Assembly (NCBI GenBank): GCA_964461835.1
Contig: CAYWVO010000016.1
Span: 3,831-67,830, forward strand
Source: CAYWVO01 sp964461835
GTDB taxonomy: Bacteria; Zixibacteria; MSB-5A5; WJJR01; JAJRUJ01
Direction of reading: 5' to 3'
Length of the DNA stretch: 64,000 nucleotides
The notes beneath the pieces are model-generated. The model saw only the letters and a list, made by a program, of their open reading frames with translations. It was not told the origin of the DNA and made no database searches. The number at the start of each line of letters is the position of its first letter. Position 1 is the stretch's first letter. A program made the position numbers and the translations under genes. Positions 19,857-25,914 of this stretch are shown in pieces.

Positions 19857-19885
19857 ATTATCGTAGTTTTCGCGAAAAGGGTCAA
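19857..19885 (-). promoter_or_regulatory. sigma-70-type promoter of the zinc-ribbon/ybbR/tsaD cluster
   Basis: On the minus strand TTGACC (19885-19880), a 17-base spacer, and GATAAT (19862-19857). Each hexamer matches the consensus at five of six positions. Predicted transcription start is near 19850, giving a leader of about 48 bases. The rest of the 311-base gap 19803-20113 shows nothing else I can name. Confidence 0.7.
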
Positions 19886-20113
19886 CCGGAATCTAATTCA
19901 GGCACAGCCCAGCGCTCCCGGTTGTCACAGTATTCGGTTTTCAATGATGGATTCAATGCTTCTGCCGACAACCTGCATCCGGCTGCAACATAGTTCCGGA
20001 AGGCCCGACGACGCCCTTGTTGTATCACTTTGCACTGCAATACGTTATAAACGCCCGGGCCAGATGAAAAACTGGCATCACCTTTGCGGTAGAGAAATCC
20101 AGAGGTGAAGACA

Positions 20114-20251
20114 ATGCAAAAATACAGATCGAAATCCAATGATAATCGCGGTGCAGGTTCGTTTACCGTGTTCACCATGATTGTGATGATTGTCGCCCTG
20201 TTTTTGGCCCTGACGTTCGGCCAGGCCGAGGGTCTGACCGCGGTTCTTTAG
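20114..20251 (+). CDS. 45-residue single-span membrane peptide
   Basis: ATG 20114 follows GAGGTGAAG, a good ribosome binding site. The peptide has a basic, polar N-terminus (MQKYRSKSNDNRGAG) and one hydrophobic helix (about 17-36, FTVFTMIVMIVALFLALTFG), ending in AEGLTAVL. It is too short for most gene finders. The terminator at 20315-20350 supports a stand-alone transcript. Family unknown to me; it could be a small membrane regulator or a leader peptide. Confidence 0.6.
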   Translation: MQKYRSKSNDNRGAGSFTVFTMIVMIVALFLALTFGQAEGLTAVL

Positions 20252-20314
20252 GCAGACCAGTCGTCTCAAGCGACGAGAGCGCTTGACTTGTTCGTTTCCC
20301 TTCCTCCCTGGTGA

Positions 20315-20350
20315 AGCGTCCCGCTCATAATCGACGGGGCGCTTTTTTTG
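20315..20350 (+). terminator. intrinsic terminator after the 45-residue peptide gene
   Basis: AGCGTCCCG (20315-20323) pairs with CGGGGCGCT (20335-20343), one G-T pair among nine, followed by a run of seven T. Confidence 0.85.
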
Positions 20351-20414
20351 GGTTCTTCATATTCTTCTTCAAGTGTCCGATGATATACACGGGGAGTAAA
20401 AAGGGAGCTTTTGC

Positions 20415-20798
20415 ATGACAGACAAACCCACCGTTGTCGTGGTGGACAACCACCCGGAAATTCTGGAAGTTCTTACCGGTGTCCTGGATGCACTGGCGTA
20501 CGAAACCTACGCCGCCGGCGGATATGAAGAAGCAGTCGAACTCCTTGATTCACATTCCGTGAGCGCGGTAATTACCGATGTGGAGATGGAGCCGAAGACG
20601 GGATTTGATCTGCTGGCGACCTGTCGGTCGCGCTACCCAACGGTCCCGGTGATTATGGTTTCCTCCTACGCCGATTCGAAGATGCAGAAGCGGGCATTGC
20701 TTGCCGGTGCAGCCCAGTTTCTGGCGAAACCGTTCTCCATGGAGCAGTTGCACGATGCTTTAGAAGCATGCACCTCTATGACCTACGTCTCAGGTTGA
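20415..20798 (+). CDS. stand-alone response regulator receiver domain
   Basis: 127 residues, a receiver domain only. The phospho-acceptor is Asp55 (VITDVEMEP), the switch residues are Ser83/Ser84, and Lys105 is in LAKPF. The acidic pair at the N-terminus reads Asp11-Asn12 instead of two acidic residues, which may weaken Mg2+ binding. No output domain and no histidine kinase nearby. AAGGGAG precedes the ATG. It lies 1.3 kb upstream of the pilin genes; a link is only a guess. A terminator follows. Confidence 0.85.
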   Translation: MTDKPTVVVVDNHPEILEVLTGVLDALAYETYAAGGYEEAVELLDSHSVSAVITDVEMEPKTGFDLLATCRSRYPTVPVIMVSSYADSKMQKRALLAGAAQFLAKPFSMEQLHDALEACTSMTYVSG

Positions 20799-20822
20799 CT
20801 AGACATATTGGCCTTGCAAATA

Positions 20823-20861
20823 TGACCAGCCCCTATTGTCTTGGGTGGCTGGTTATTTTTT
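20823..20861 (+). terminator. intrinsic terminator after the receiver gene
   Basis: TGACCAGCC (20823-20831) pairs with GGCTGGTTA (20847-20855); a run of six T follows. It overlaps the 3' end of the convergent TolB-like gene. Confidence 0.75.
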
Positions 20862-21845
20862 GGAGAACGCCGGATAGTAATCATTGCCGCCGTAGGAAAC
20901 CTGGGTTAACTCCTGACCCGAGCGGTTCACGACATAAATATTCCCGTCAATACTGGAAAACGCCAGCCACTGACCATCCGGTGACCAACTAAGCGCATTG
21001 GTGCGAATATCCATGCCCGCCGGCGGAGTGAATATTTTCCGCTTTTCCCGCGTGTCCATGGCCACCAGCCAGATGCCGCGTTCGGACTGATTCCCGCTGA
21101 GGAAGGCAATCTCAGACCCATCCGGTGAAAACATTGGACAGGCGGCTTGTTGATATTTCTCCGCCTCCTGTTCCAGCTCGGCGTCCGTACGAGTAATCCC
21201 CGAGAACGGCACAATGACCATCCCCAGGTTTTTCGAACCGGTAGGAGATGCGCCTTGCGATTGAACATGAATGTAGGCGACATATTTATTGTCCGGAGAA
21301 ATTGTCGGCTGGACTCCCAGGTACTCATGGTCCCCGGCGGATTCCGGCGCCAGCGCAGTCACCGTACTGCCGTTCCAATTGCGATAATACACCCGGTAGC
21401 GCGGCATGATCGCATTCGCGAGATTTGCCTCTTCATCATAATGGTACACAAACCAGTTATCGTCGGGTGACCATTGCGGATATGCCGAACCCAGATTATC
21501 GGTAATAAACCAGAAGAATCCGCTCTGCAGCGAGTCGATATGGGCGACATAGATATCGTAGCAACGATGACGACCCAGACCACCGTCTGGGTAATTGACC
21601 GTCACATCGCCGCGACGGGCAAACGCAACCCGTTCGTTGTCCTGCGACCACGACAGCCGGCCGACCGCGTTTTGCGCGCGAAAAATCATTCGTGACTGGG
21701 ATCCGTCCGCCTTCATGATCCAAACACTCTTATCGCGAATAAACGCGATGTTCCAATTTGGGTCCGGATTGTACTCCGCGAATACCGGGATTGCCAGTAT
21801 GCTGCAAAGGATGAACGTAAGAACCAGGGTTGATGTTCGCTGCAT
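20853..21845 (-). CDS. secreted TolB-like WD40 beta-propeller protein
   Basis: 330 residues from ATG 21845; GGAAGGA lies just upstream, so this start is preferred over an in-frame GTG at 21863. A signal peptide (TLVLTFILCSILAIPVFA) is followed by repeats of the TolB/PD40 type: SWSQDNERVAF, QWSPDDNWFVY, TISPDNKYVAYI, MFSPDGSEIAFL, SWSPDGQWLAFS. No enzymatic domain is visible. TolB-like propellers usually bind protein partners in the periplasm; the genuine tol-pal genes are absent here. Confidence 0.85.
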   Translation of the reverse strand: MQRTSTLVLTFILCSILAIPVFAEYNPDPNWNIAFIRDKSVWIMKADGSQSRMIFRAQNAVGRLSWSQDNERVAFARRGDVTVNYPDGGLGRHRCYDIYVAHIDSLQSGFFWFITDNLGSAYPQWSPDDNWFVYHYDEEANLANAIMPRYRVYYRNWNGSTVTALAPESAGDHEYLGVQPTISPDNKYVAYIHVQSQGASPTGSKNLGMVIVPFSGITRTDAELEQEAEKYQQAACPMFSPDGSEIAFLSGNQSERGIWLVAMDTREKRKIFTPPAGMDIRTNALSWSPDGQWLAFSSIDGNIYVVNRSGQELTQVSYGGNDYYPAFSKK

Positions 21846-22069
21846 GTTTCGTTCCTTCCGCACTTTTTTTATGAATGAATTCGGTACTGCACTCCTTTAG
21901 AGCCTTGTACTCCTCCCGTCGACACGGAGTTCTATATACTTCACCATTTTGCATTTTGCAATAACGCGGCGCGAAATCCCAGAGGAATCTCCGAGAATTT
22001 AGCCAAACCGCCTATTTTTCTTCTGCTTAGTAGTTGTTCAACAAAGAGATAGCAAATCTCTCTCATTTC

Positions 22070-22084
22070 GGCCCTGCCTTTGCA
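22070..22084 (+). promoter_or_regulatory. sigma-54-like promoter of pilin gene 1
   Basis: GGCCC, five bases, TTGCA: the GG (22070-22071) and GC (22082-22083) are 12 bases apart as required for -24/-12 promoters. The 15-mer matches the one ahead of pilin gene 3 at 13 of 15 positions. Expected start is near 22095, about 42 bases ahead of the pilin start codon. Confidence 0.55.
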
Positions 22085-22136
22085 GGAATCCCGGTGGGCA
22101 TGTGCGCAGCCGGGGGATAGCCGGGAGGTTTACCTA

Positions 22137-22589
22137 ATGGGTCGAAAGCAAAGGGAAGGAAGACGATGGCACAACGGCTTCACACTTATCGAGTTGATGA
22201 TCGTGGTGGTCATTATTGGCATTCTGGCCGCCCTGGCGATTCCTCGTATGATGGCGGCAAGTGTGAAAGCCAAGCAGGCGGAAGCAAAATCAGTGCTCAA
22301 ACAGGTCTATACCGAGCAGCGCGCCTATCGGCATTTATACAATCGGTATTTCATCCCGGCCGGAGCGGCGGACAAAAACAATCCGACCGCCTTTGCGCCG
22401 CTGGATGTCGAAATCATGAGCAACGCCCGGTATACCTATACGATCACCTCTGCGGACGGTGGCGTCTCGGCGTTCACAGTCACCGCGACTGTAAGCAATC
22501 CCGGATTGGACAGCGACCCGACTCCCGATATCTGGGAAATGAACGAATTAGGAGTTCTTGTCGCCACATCCGATGATGCGTCGACCTAA
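22137..22589 (+). CDS. type IV pilin 1
   Basis: ATG 22137 is preceded by GGGAGG; longer in-frame extensions lack a binding site. A basic leader of 14 residues ends at Gly before the mature N-terminus FTLIELMIVVVIIGILAALAIP, with Phe+1 and Glu+5 as in type IVa prepilins. The globular part shares YTEQRAYR and the C-terminal pattern NPGLDSDPTPDIW with the next two genes. It needs a prepilin peptidase, not found in this window. 150 residues. Confidence 0.92.
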   Translation: MGRKQREGRRWHNGFTLIELMIVVVIIGILAALAIPRMMAASVKAKQAEAKSVLKQVYTEQRAYRHLYNRYFIPAGAADKNNPTAFAPLDVEIMSNARYTYTITSADGGVSAFTVTATVSNPGLDSDPTPDIWEMNELGVLVATSDDAST

Positions 22590-22632
22590 AGGCGTCTCAT
22601 AAACCGGGGACGCCGCAGAAAGGCATACGGCT

Positions 22633-23091
22633 ATGATTTCACAGCGGAAATTAAAGAAGGCAAACCGTGGCCAATTTGGATTCACGCTGATCGAATTGAT
22701 GATTGTCGTGGTCATTATCTCGATCCTTGCCGCGTTGGCGATTCCGCGATTCATGGCATCCTCGACCCGCGCCAAACAATCCGAAGCCAAGGCCTTGCTG
22801 AAACAGATTTACACTGAGCAGCGCGCGTATCGGCAGTTTTACGATCACTATTTCATCGCGGCGGGGCAGGCAGACGCAGCCAATCCGCATGCGTTTGCCG
22901 CCATTTGTGTCGAGATCCAATCGCCGGCGCGATATGTCTATACCATCACCTCGGGCGACGGTGGTGTGGCGACGTTCACCGCTCAAGCCACAGCAGCGAA
23001 TCCCGGACTGGACAGCGACCCCGCACCGGATACCTGGACTATTGATCAGGATGGCGATCTTGTCGCGGTATCCGATGACGCGACTCTTTAA
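22633..23091 (+). CDS. type IV pilin 2
   Basis: 152 residues. Leader MISQRKLKKANRGQFG, cleavage before FTLIELMIVVVIIS, Glu+5 present. It shares ARAYR-type helix KQIYTEQRAYRQFYDHYF and the tail NPGLDSDPAPDTWTIDQDG with pilin 3. The gene lies 43 bases after pilin 1 with no separate promoter seen, so it is probably on the same transcript. Confidence 0.92.
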   Translation: MISQRKLKKANRGQFGFTLIELMIVVVIISILAALAIPRFMASSTRAKQSEAKALLKQIYTEQRAYRQFYDHYFIAAGQADAANPHAFAAICVEIQSPARYVYTITSGDGGVATFTAQATAANPGLDSDPAPDTWTIDQDGDLVAVSDDATL

Positions 23092-23264
23092 TGGGCACTA
23101 TTGCATAATGCCAAAGCACTCGCAAAATACGTGCGCACAAGTATGGGAGGATTCCCACATCGTGACTTTTGATAAGGAGTCCCACGAAAATCCATTAAAG
23201 CAAGGTGTTACCGCACAACCGATTGAAAATGACCGGACGCTATTGCGGAATCAACCAGGAGAAC

Positions 23265-23279
23265 GGCACTGCGTTTGCA
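23265..23279 (+). promoter_or_regulatory. sigma-54-like promoter of pilin gene 3
   Basis: GGCAC, five bases, TTGCA, with GG at 23265-23266 and GC at 23277-23278: exact -24/-12 spacing and ten of ten conserved positions in these blocks. Expected start near 23290, about 53 bases ahead of ATG 23343. Confidence 0.65.
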
Positions 23280-23342
23280 AAGAAGAATAGCGAGACAATA
23301 ACAAACGAAGATACGAGATGTCTTCACAGCAAGGAGGAAAGG

Positions 23343-23783
23343 ATGTTCATCACTCTCAACAAGCACCGGAATCAGAAGGGCTTCACGCTCATCGAATTGA
23401 TGATCGTGGTGGTCATCATCGGTATTCTGGCTGCGCTGGCGATTCCGCGGTTCATGGCCTCGACCACCCGCTCCAAGCAGTCGGAAGCCAAAGAAATTCT
23501 GAAACAAATTTACACGATGGAGCGTGCCTATCGTCAGGAATACGATACCTACTGGGGTAACGGTATTTCTGCCGACGCGGCCAACCCGGACAACTTTGCC
23601 CGTATCGGTGTGGAAATCGGTACGACGGCCCGGTACACCTACTCGCTGGTGGCGGCGCAACACACCTTCACCGCGACCGCGACCGTGGCCAACCCGGGGC
23701 TGGACGATGACCCGGCACCGGATACCTGGACGATCGACCAAAACGGTGACTTGCAGGCGACCTCAGACGACGCGGTACTCTAG
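23343..23783 (+). CDS. type IV pilin 3
   Basis: ATG 23343 follows AAGGAGGAAAGG, the strongest ribosome binding site in this cluster; upstream in-frame extension is rejected. 146 residues: leader MFITLNKHRNQKG, then FTLIELMIVVVIIGILAALAIPRF. The strong binding site and a promoter of its own suggest this is the major pilin. Its last bases are duplicated on the far side of the assembly gap. Confidence 0.93.
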   Translation: MFITLNKHRNQKGFTLIELMIVVVIIGILAALAIPRFMASTTRSKQSEAKEILKQIYTMERAYRQEYDTYWGNGISADAANPDNFARIGVEIGTTARYTYSLVAAQHTFTATATVANPGLDDDPAPDTWTIDQNGDLQATSDDAVL

Positions 23784-23962
23784 CCTGATAACCTGAGTAG
23801 TGCCGATNNNNNNNNNNNNNNNNNNNNNNNNNNNNNNNNNNNNNNNNNNNNNNNNNNNNNNNNNNNNNNNNNNNNNNNNNNNNNNNNNNNNNNNNNNNNN
23901 NNNNNNNGCAGGCGACCTCAGACGACGCGGTACTCTAGCCTGATAACCTGAGTAGTGCCGAT
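23753..23962. other. assembly gap flanked by identical 55-base ends
   Basis: 100 N occupy 23808-23907. The 55 bases before it (23753-23807, the end of pilin 3 and its downstream sequence) are repeated exactly after it (23908-23962). A 55-base identical overlap is what unmerged contig ends with a k-mer of that order look like. The true gap may be zero, or may hide further pilin copies collapsed by the assembler. Confidence 0.9.
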
Positions 23963-23971
23963 GTAGGACAA

Positions 23972-24002
23972 GCGCGGGCCTTCGGGCCCGCGCCTGTTGT
24001 TT
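23972..24002 (+). terminator. intrinsic terminator of the pilin cluster
   Basis: GCGCGGGCC (23972-23980) and GGCCCGCGC (23985-23993) form a perfect nine-pair stem capped by a TTCG tetraloop, followed by T-rich TGTTGTTT. Confidence 0.85.
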
Positions 24003-24039
24003 GGGGCACCGGCTGGCCAGGGGAGAATATATACCCCTA

Positions 24040-24169
24040 TATGCTGAACAAGTAGCCCACCTCTAGCGCGCGGCTGGTTACAGCCGGGAGCGGCAGGTGG
24101 GAGACGTTACCGACCCACCTGACGTTCTGAGTCCTCACGGATTCAAAACTTTAGCAGGTGGGCTACACC
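24040..24169 (+). repeat. MITE-like structured repeat, copy 1
   Basis: About 130 bases, nearly identical to 25723-25849. Terminal inverted repeats GTAGCCCACCT (24052-24062) and AGGTGGGCTAC (24156-24166) enclose smaller hairpins (CGGCTG/CAGCCG, AGGTGGG/CCCACCT, GAGTCC/GGATTC). It ends one base before the stop codon of the minus-strand propeller gene. No transposase is encoded, so it would be non-autonomous. The short stretch 24003-24039 ahead of it shows nothing recognisable. Confidence 0.7.
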
Positions 24170-25333
24170 CTATTCGGGAGGACAATAGTCCAAGGGTTCA
24201 CCTTTGTACACGTGATTAACCAACCATTGTACGTCTACCGGGTCGCTGTTGCCTGACCAATCAATATCGCCATTAATCGGACAACATTTCGGCTCATAGT
24301 TGATCGCGCAAATTGATGTGCTCGTGTATTCCGTAATGCACTCAGACGCAAAATTGCCGATAAAGATACGTAGCCCATCCGGTGATTGCGCAACGAATCT
24401 CGGCGCTACTCCCGTTGGAAGTGAACCCAGCCATGATCGATCGAGAGTCGAGACGACCGCGAGTTCATCTTCCCAATAATTTGTGATGTAGGCGAATTGC
24501 CCGTCCGCAGACACAACAACGTAGCGCGCGACGTCGGTCGCAACACTTGATATCTGAACAGAATCGATCACCGCATCCGTAGATGTTGAGATGATATAAG
24601 CATATGGGGCGCGGCCCGCTGCCCAAAGTTCAGATCCGTCCGGTGTGAGACAGAGTCCGGCTACGTTTGCAGGAATGGTATCCACGATACTACTCAATGC
24701 TAAATCAATCTTCAGAACGTATGGTGGGCCAGTATTGGGACCGCTTGTGCGAAGTGACGCATAAGCGAACGCCCCGTCACTGGTGACAACCACGTCTAAC
24801 GCGCCATTCCCGATGCCGTAAATCCGGTCAATTTCCTGACAGGTTTGCACGTCCACCAACTGCAAGAACCCCGACCAATGAGAAACAATGCAAGCGGTAG
24901 CACCGTCGGGTGTAAAGTCGACTGCCGCAGGATCGACGCCCCCGGGTATTGTACAAACCACGTCGCATGTCGCAGCCTCAAGCACGGTGGTGGAATACCC
25001 GGTGCCGGTGTTGGTCGCGAAAACGTATTGTCCATCCGGGGTGATCCCTACATCAATTATATTAAGTGTACCGAGGGAAGGTGAAGTGCAGACTTCGGTA
25101 TGGTCACTAAGCCGAAATTTCTTTACAGTACAATCACCATCTCGTTCGCCGATGTAAAGGTATTGTCCGTCGGGACTCGTCGCAATACCTCCTTGATGCA
25201 TGCCAACATCAAACGTGCACGCCGGGTCGCAGCCGGGCGGTTGTTGCGCGGTTGAACCTATCGCCATTACCGTGATAATGGCTATTGCGGTAATCAAGGC
25301 GGTAAAAAGTGTACGGAAACGATTGGTAAACAT
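24170..25333 (-). CDS. secreted YncE-like beta-propeller with dockerin-like C-terminus
   Basis: 387 residues from ATG 25333, backed by GGGAGG. An in-frame GTG at 25423 also has a GAGGAGG, but only the inner start begins at the signal peptide (about 1-28). Repeats such as ATSPDGQYLYIGERD, GITPDGQYVFATN, VVTSDGAFAYASL and VVSADGQFAYITNYW indicate a seven-bladed YncE-type propeller. A Cys-rich link (CCPINGD) leads to one dockerin-like loop (DIDWSGNSDPVDVQWLVNHVYKG). It is related in layout to 37370-38623 but carries no riboswitch. Ligand unknown. It lies between two repeat copies. Confidence 0.85.
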   Translation of the reverse strand: MFTNRFRTLFTALITAIAIITVMAIGSTAQQPPGCDPACTFDVGMHQGGIATSPDGQYLYIGERDGDCTVKKFRLSDHTEVCTSPSLGTLNIIDVGITPDGQYVFATNTGTGYSTTVLEAATCDVVCTIPGGVDPAAVDFTPDGATACIVSHWSGFLQLVDVQTCQEIDRIYGIGNGALDVVVTSDGAFAYASLRTSGPNTGPPYVLKIDLALSSIVDTIPANVAGLCLTPDGSELWAAGRAPYAYIISTSTDAVIDSVQISSVATDVARYVVVSADGQFAYITNYWEDELAVVSTLDRSWLGSLPTGVAPRFVAQSPDGLRIFIGNFASECITEYTSTSICAINYEPKCCPINGDIDWSGNSDPVDVQWLVNHVYKGEPLDYCPPE

Positions 25334-25914
25334 AACGATCCTCCCTGAAAAGCGGAAGCTTTTAGTAGGCCCCCCTTGTTCCTTTCGTTTGGCGTTAAAG
25401 CTATCAATCGTCGTGATGAACACTCAATAAAACCTCCTCTCCAAAGCATTATTCGGATAGCTCGCAAGTCGAGGTATTGACGGCAGGAGTTCAATACTCA
25501 TCGATTGATTGTAGGGAAAACCCCAACGTCCAGATCCCTGTTAATGCGAACACGAATTTGGCTAACTTTTGCTCTGTAGTGCAATTTACCCCCCCCCCCC
25601 CAGGCTCCGTCAAGTGGATTCTTGCTAGTGTCACTTATTTATTCCTTCTCTTTTTTCGAATGATGTCGAAACCACGTCCCTTGCTTCGCGGCGGCACTCA
25701 GGGGTTTCGACCTACGTTTCTGTATGCTGAACAAGTAGCCCACCTCTAGCGCGCGGCTGAGTACAGCCGGGTGCGGCAGGTGGGAGACGTTACCGACCCA
25801 CCTGGCGTTCTGAGTCCTCACGGATTCAAAACTTTAGGTGGGCTACACCTCTCTCGCTTGGAAACGTGATACACGCCTGTCCAACATTCACGGGCGGGGT
25901 GCCCGTGCCGCGGA
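25334..25914. other. intergenic region with homopolymer, inverted repeat and MITE-like copy
   Basis: 581 bases with no gene I can support. It contains a run of 13 C (25589-25601), an 8-base inverted repeat TCGAAACC/GGTTTCGA (25666-25673 and 25703-25710) and repeat copy 2. The short plus-strand reading frame 25477-25749 runs through the C-run and has no ribosome binding site or protein-like composition. Confidence 0.6.
25723..25849 (+). repeat. MITE-like structured repeat, copy 2
   Basis: 127 bases in direct orientation to copy 1, with the same 11-base terminal inverted repeats (25735-25745 and 25836-25846) and internal hairpins. It differs by a three-base deletion near the right end and a few substitutions. 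Confidence 0.7.

Noticed and set aside
22085..22137. Partial resemblance of the pilin 1 leader (GGGGATAGCCGGGAGG, TTTACC) to the 3' half of a c-di-GMP riboswitch
   Set aside because: The conserved GCAAACC and GCAAAGCC blocks are missing and the distance between candidate halves is too short.
25334..25423. In-frame 30-residue N-terminal extension of the propeller-dockerin gene
   Set aside because: GTG 25423 has a decent binding site, but the extension would bury the signal peptide; kept only as an alternative.
25477..25749. 90-codon open frame through the C run
   Set aside because: No ribosome binding site, low-complexity proline stretch from the homopolymer, and overlap with the repeat.
25889..25907. 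Hairpin CACGGGC/GCCCGTG just after the leuS stop
   Set aside because: No T run follows on the minus strand, so it is not a convincing terminator.
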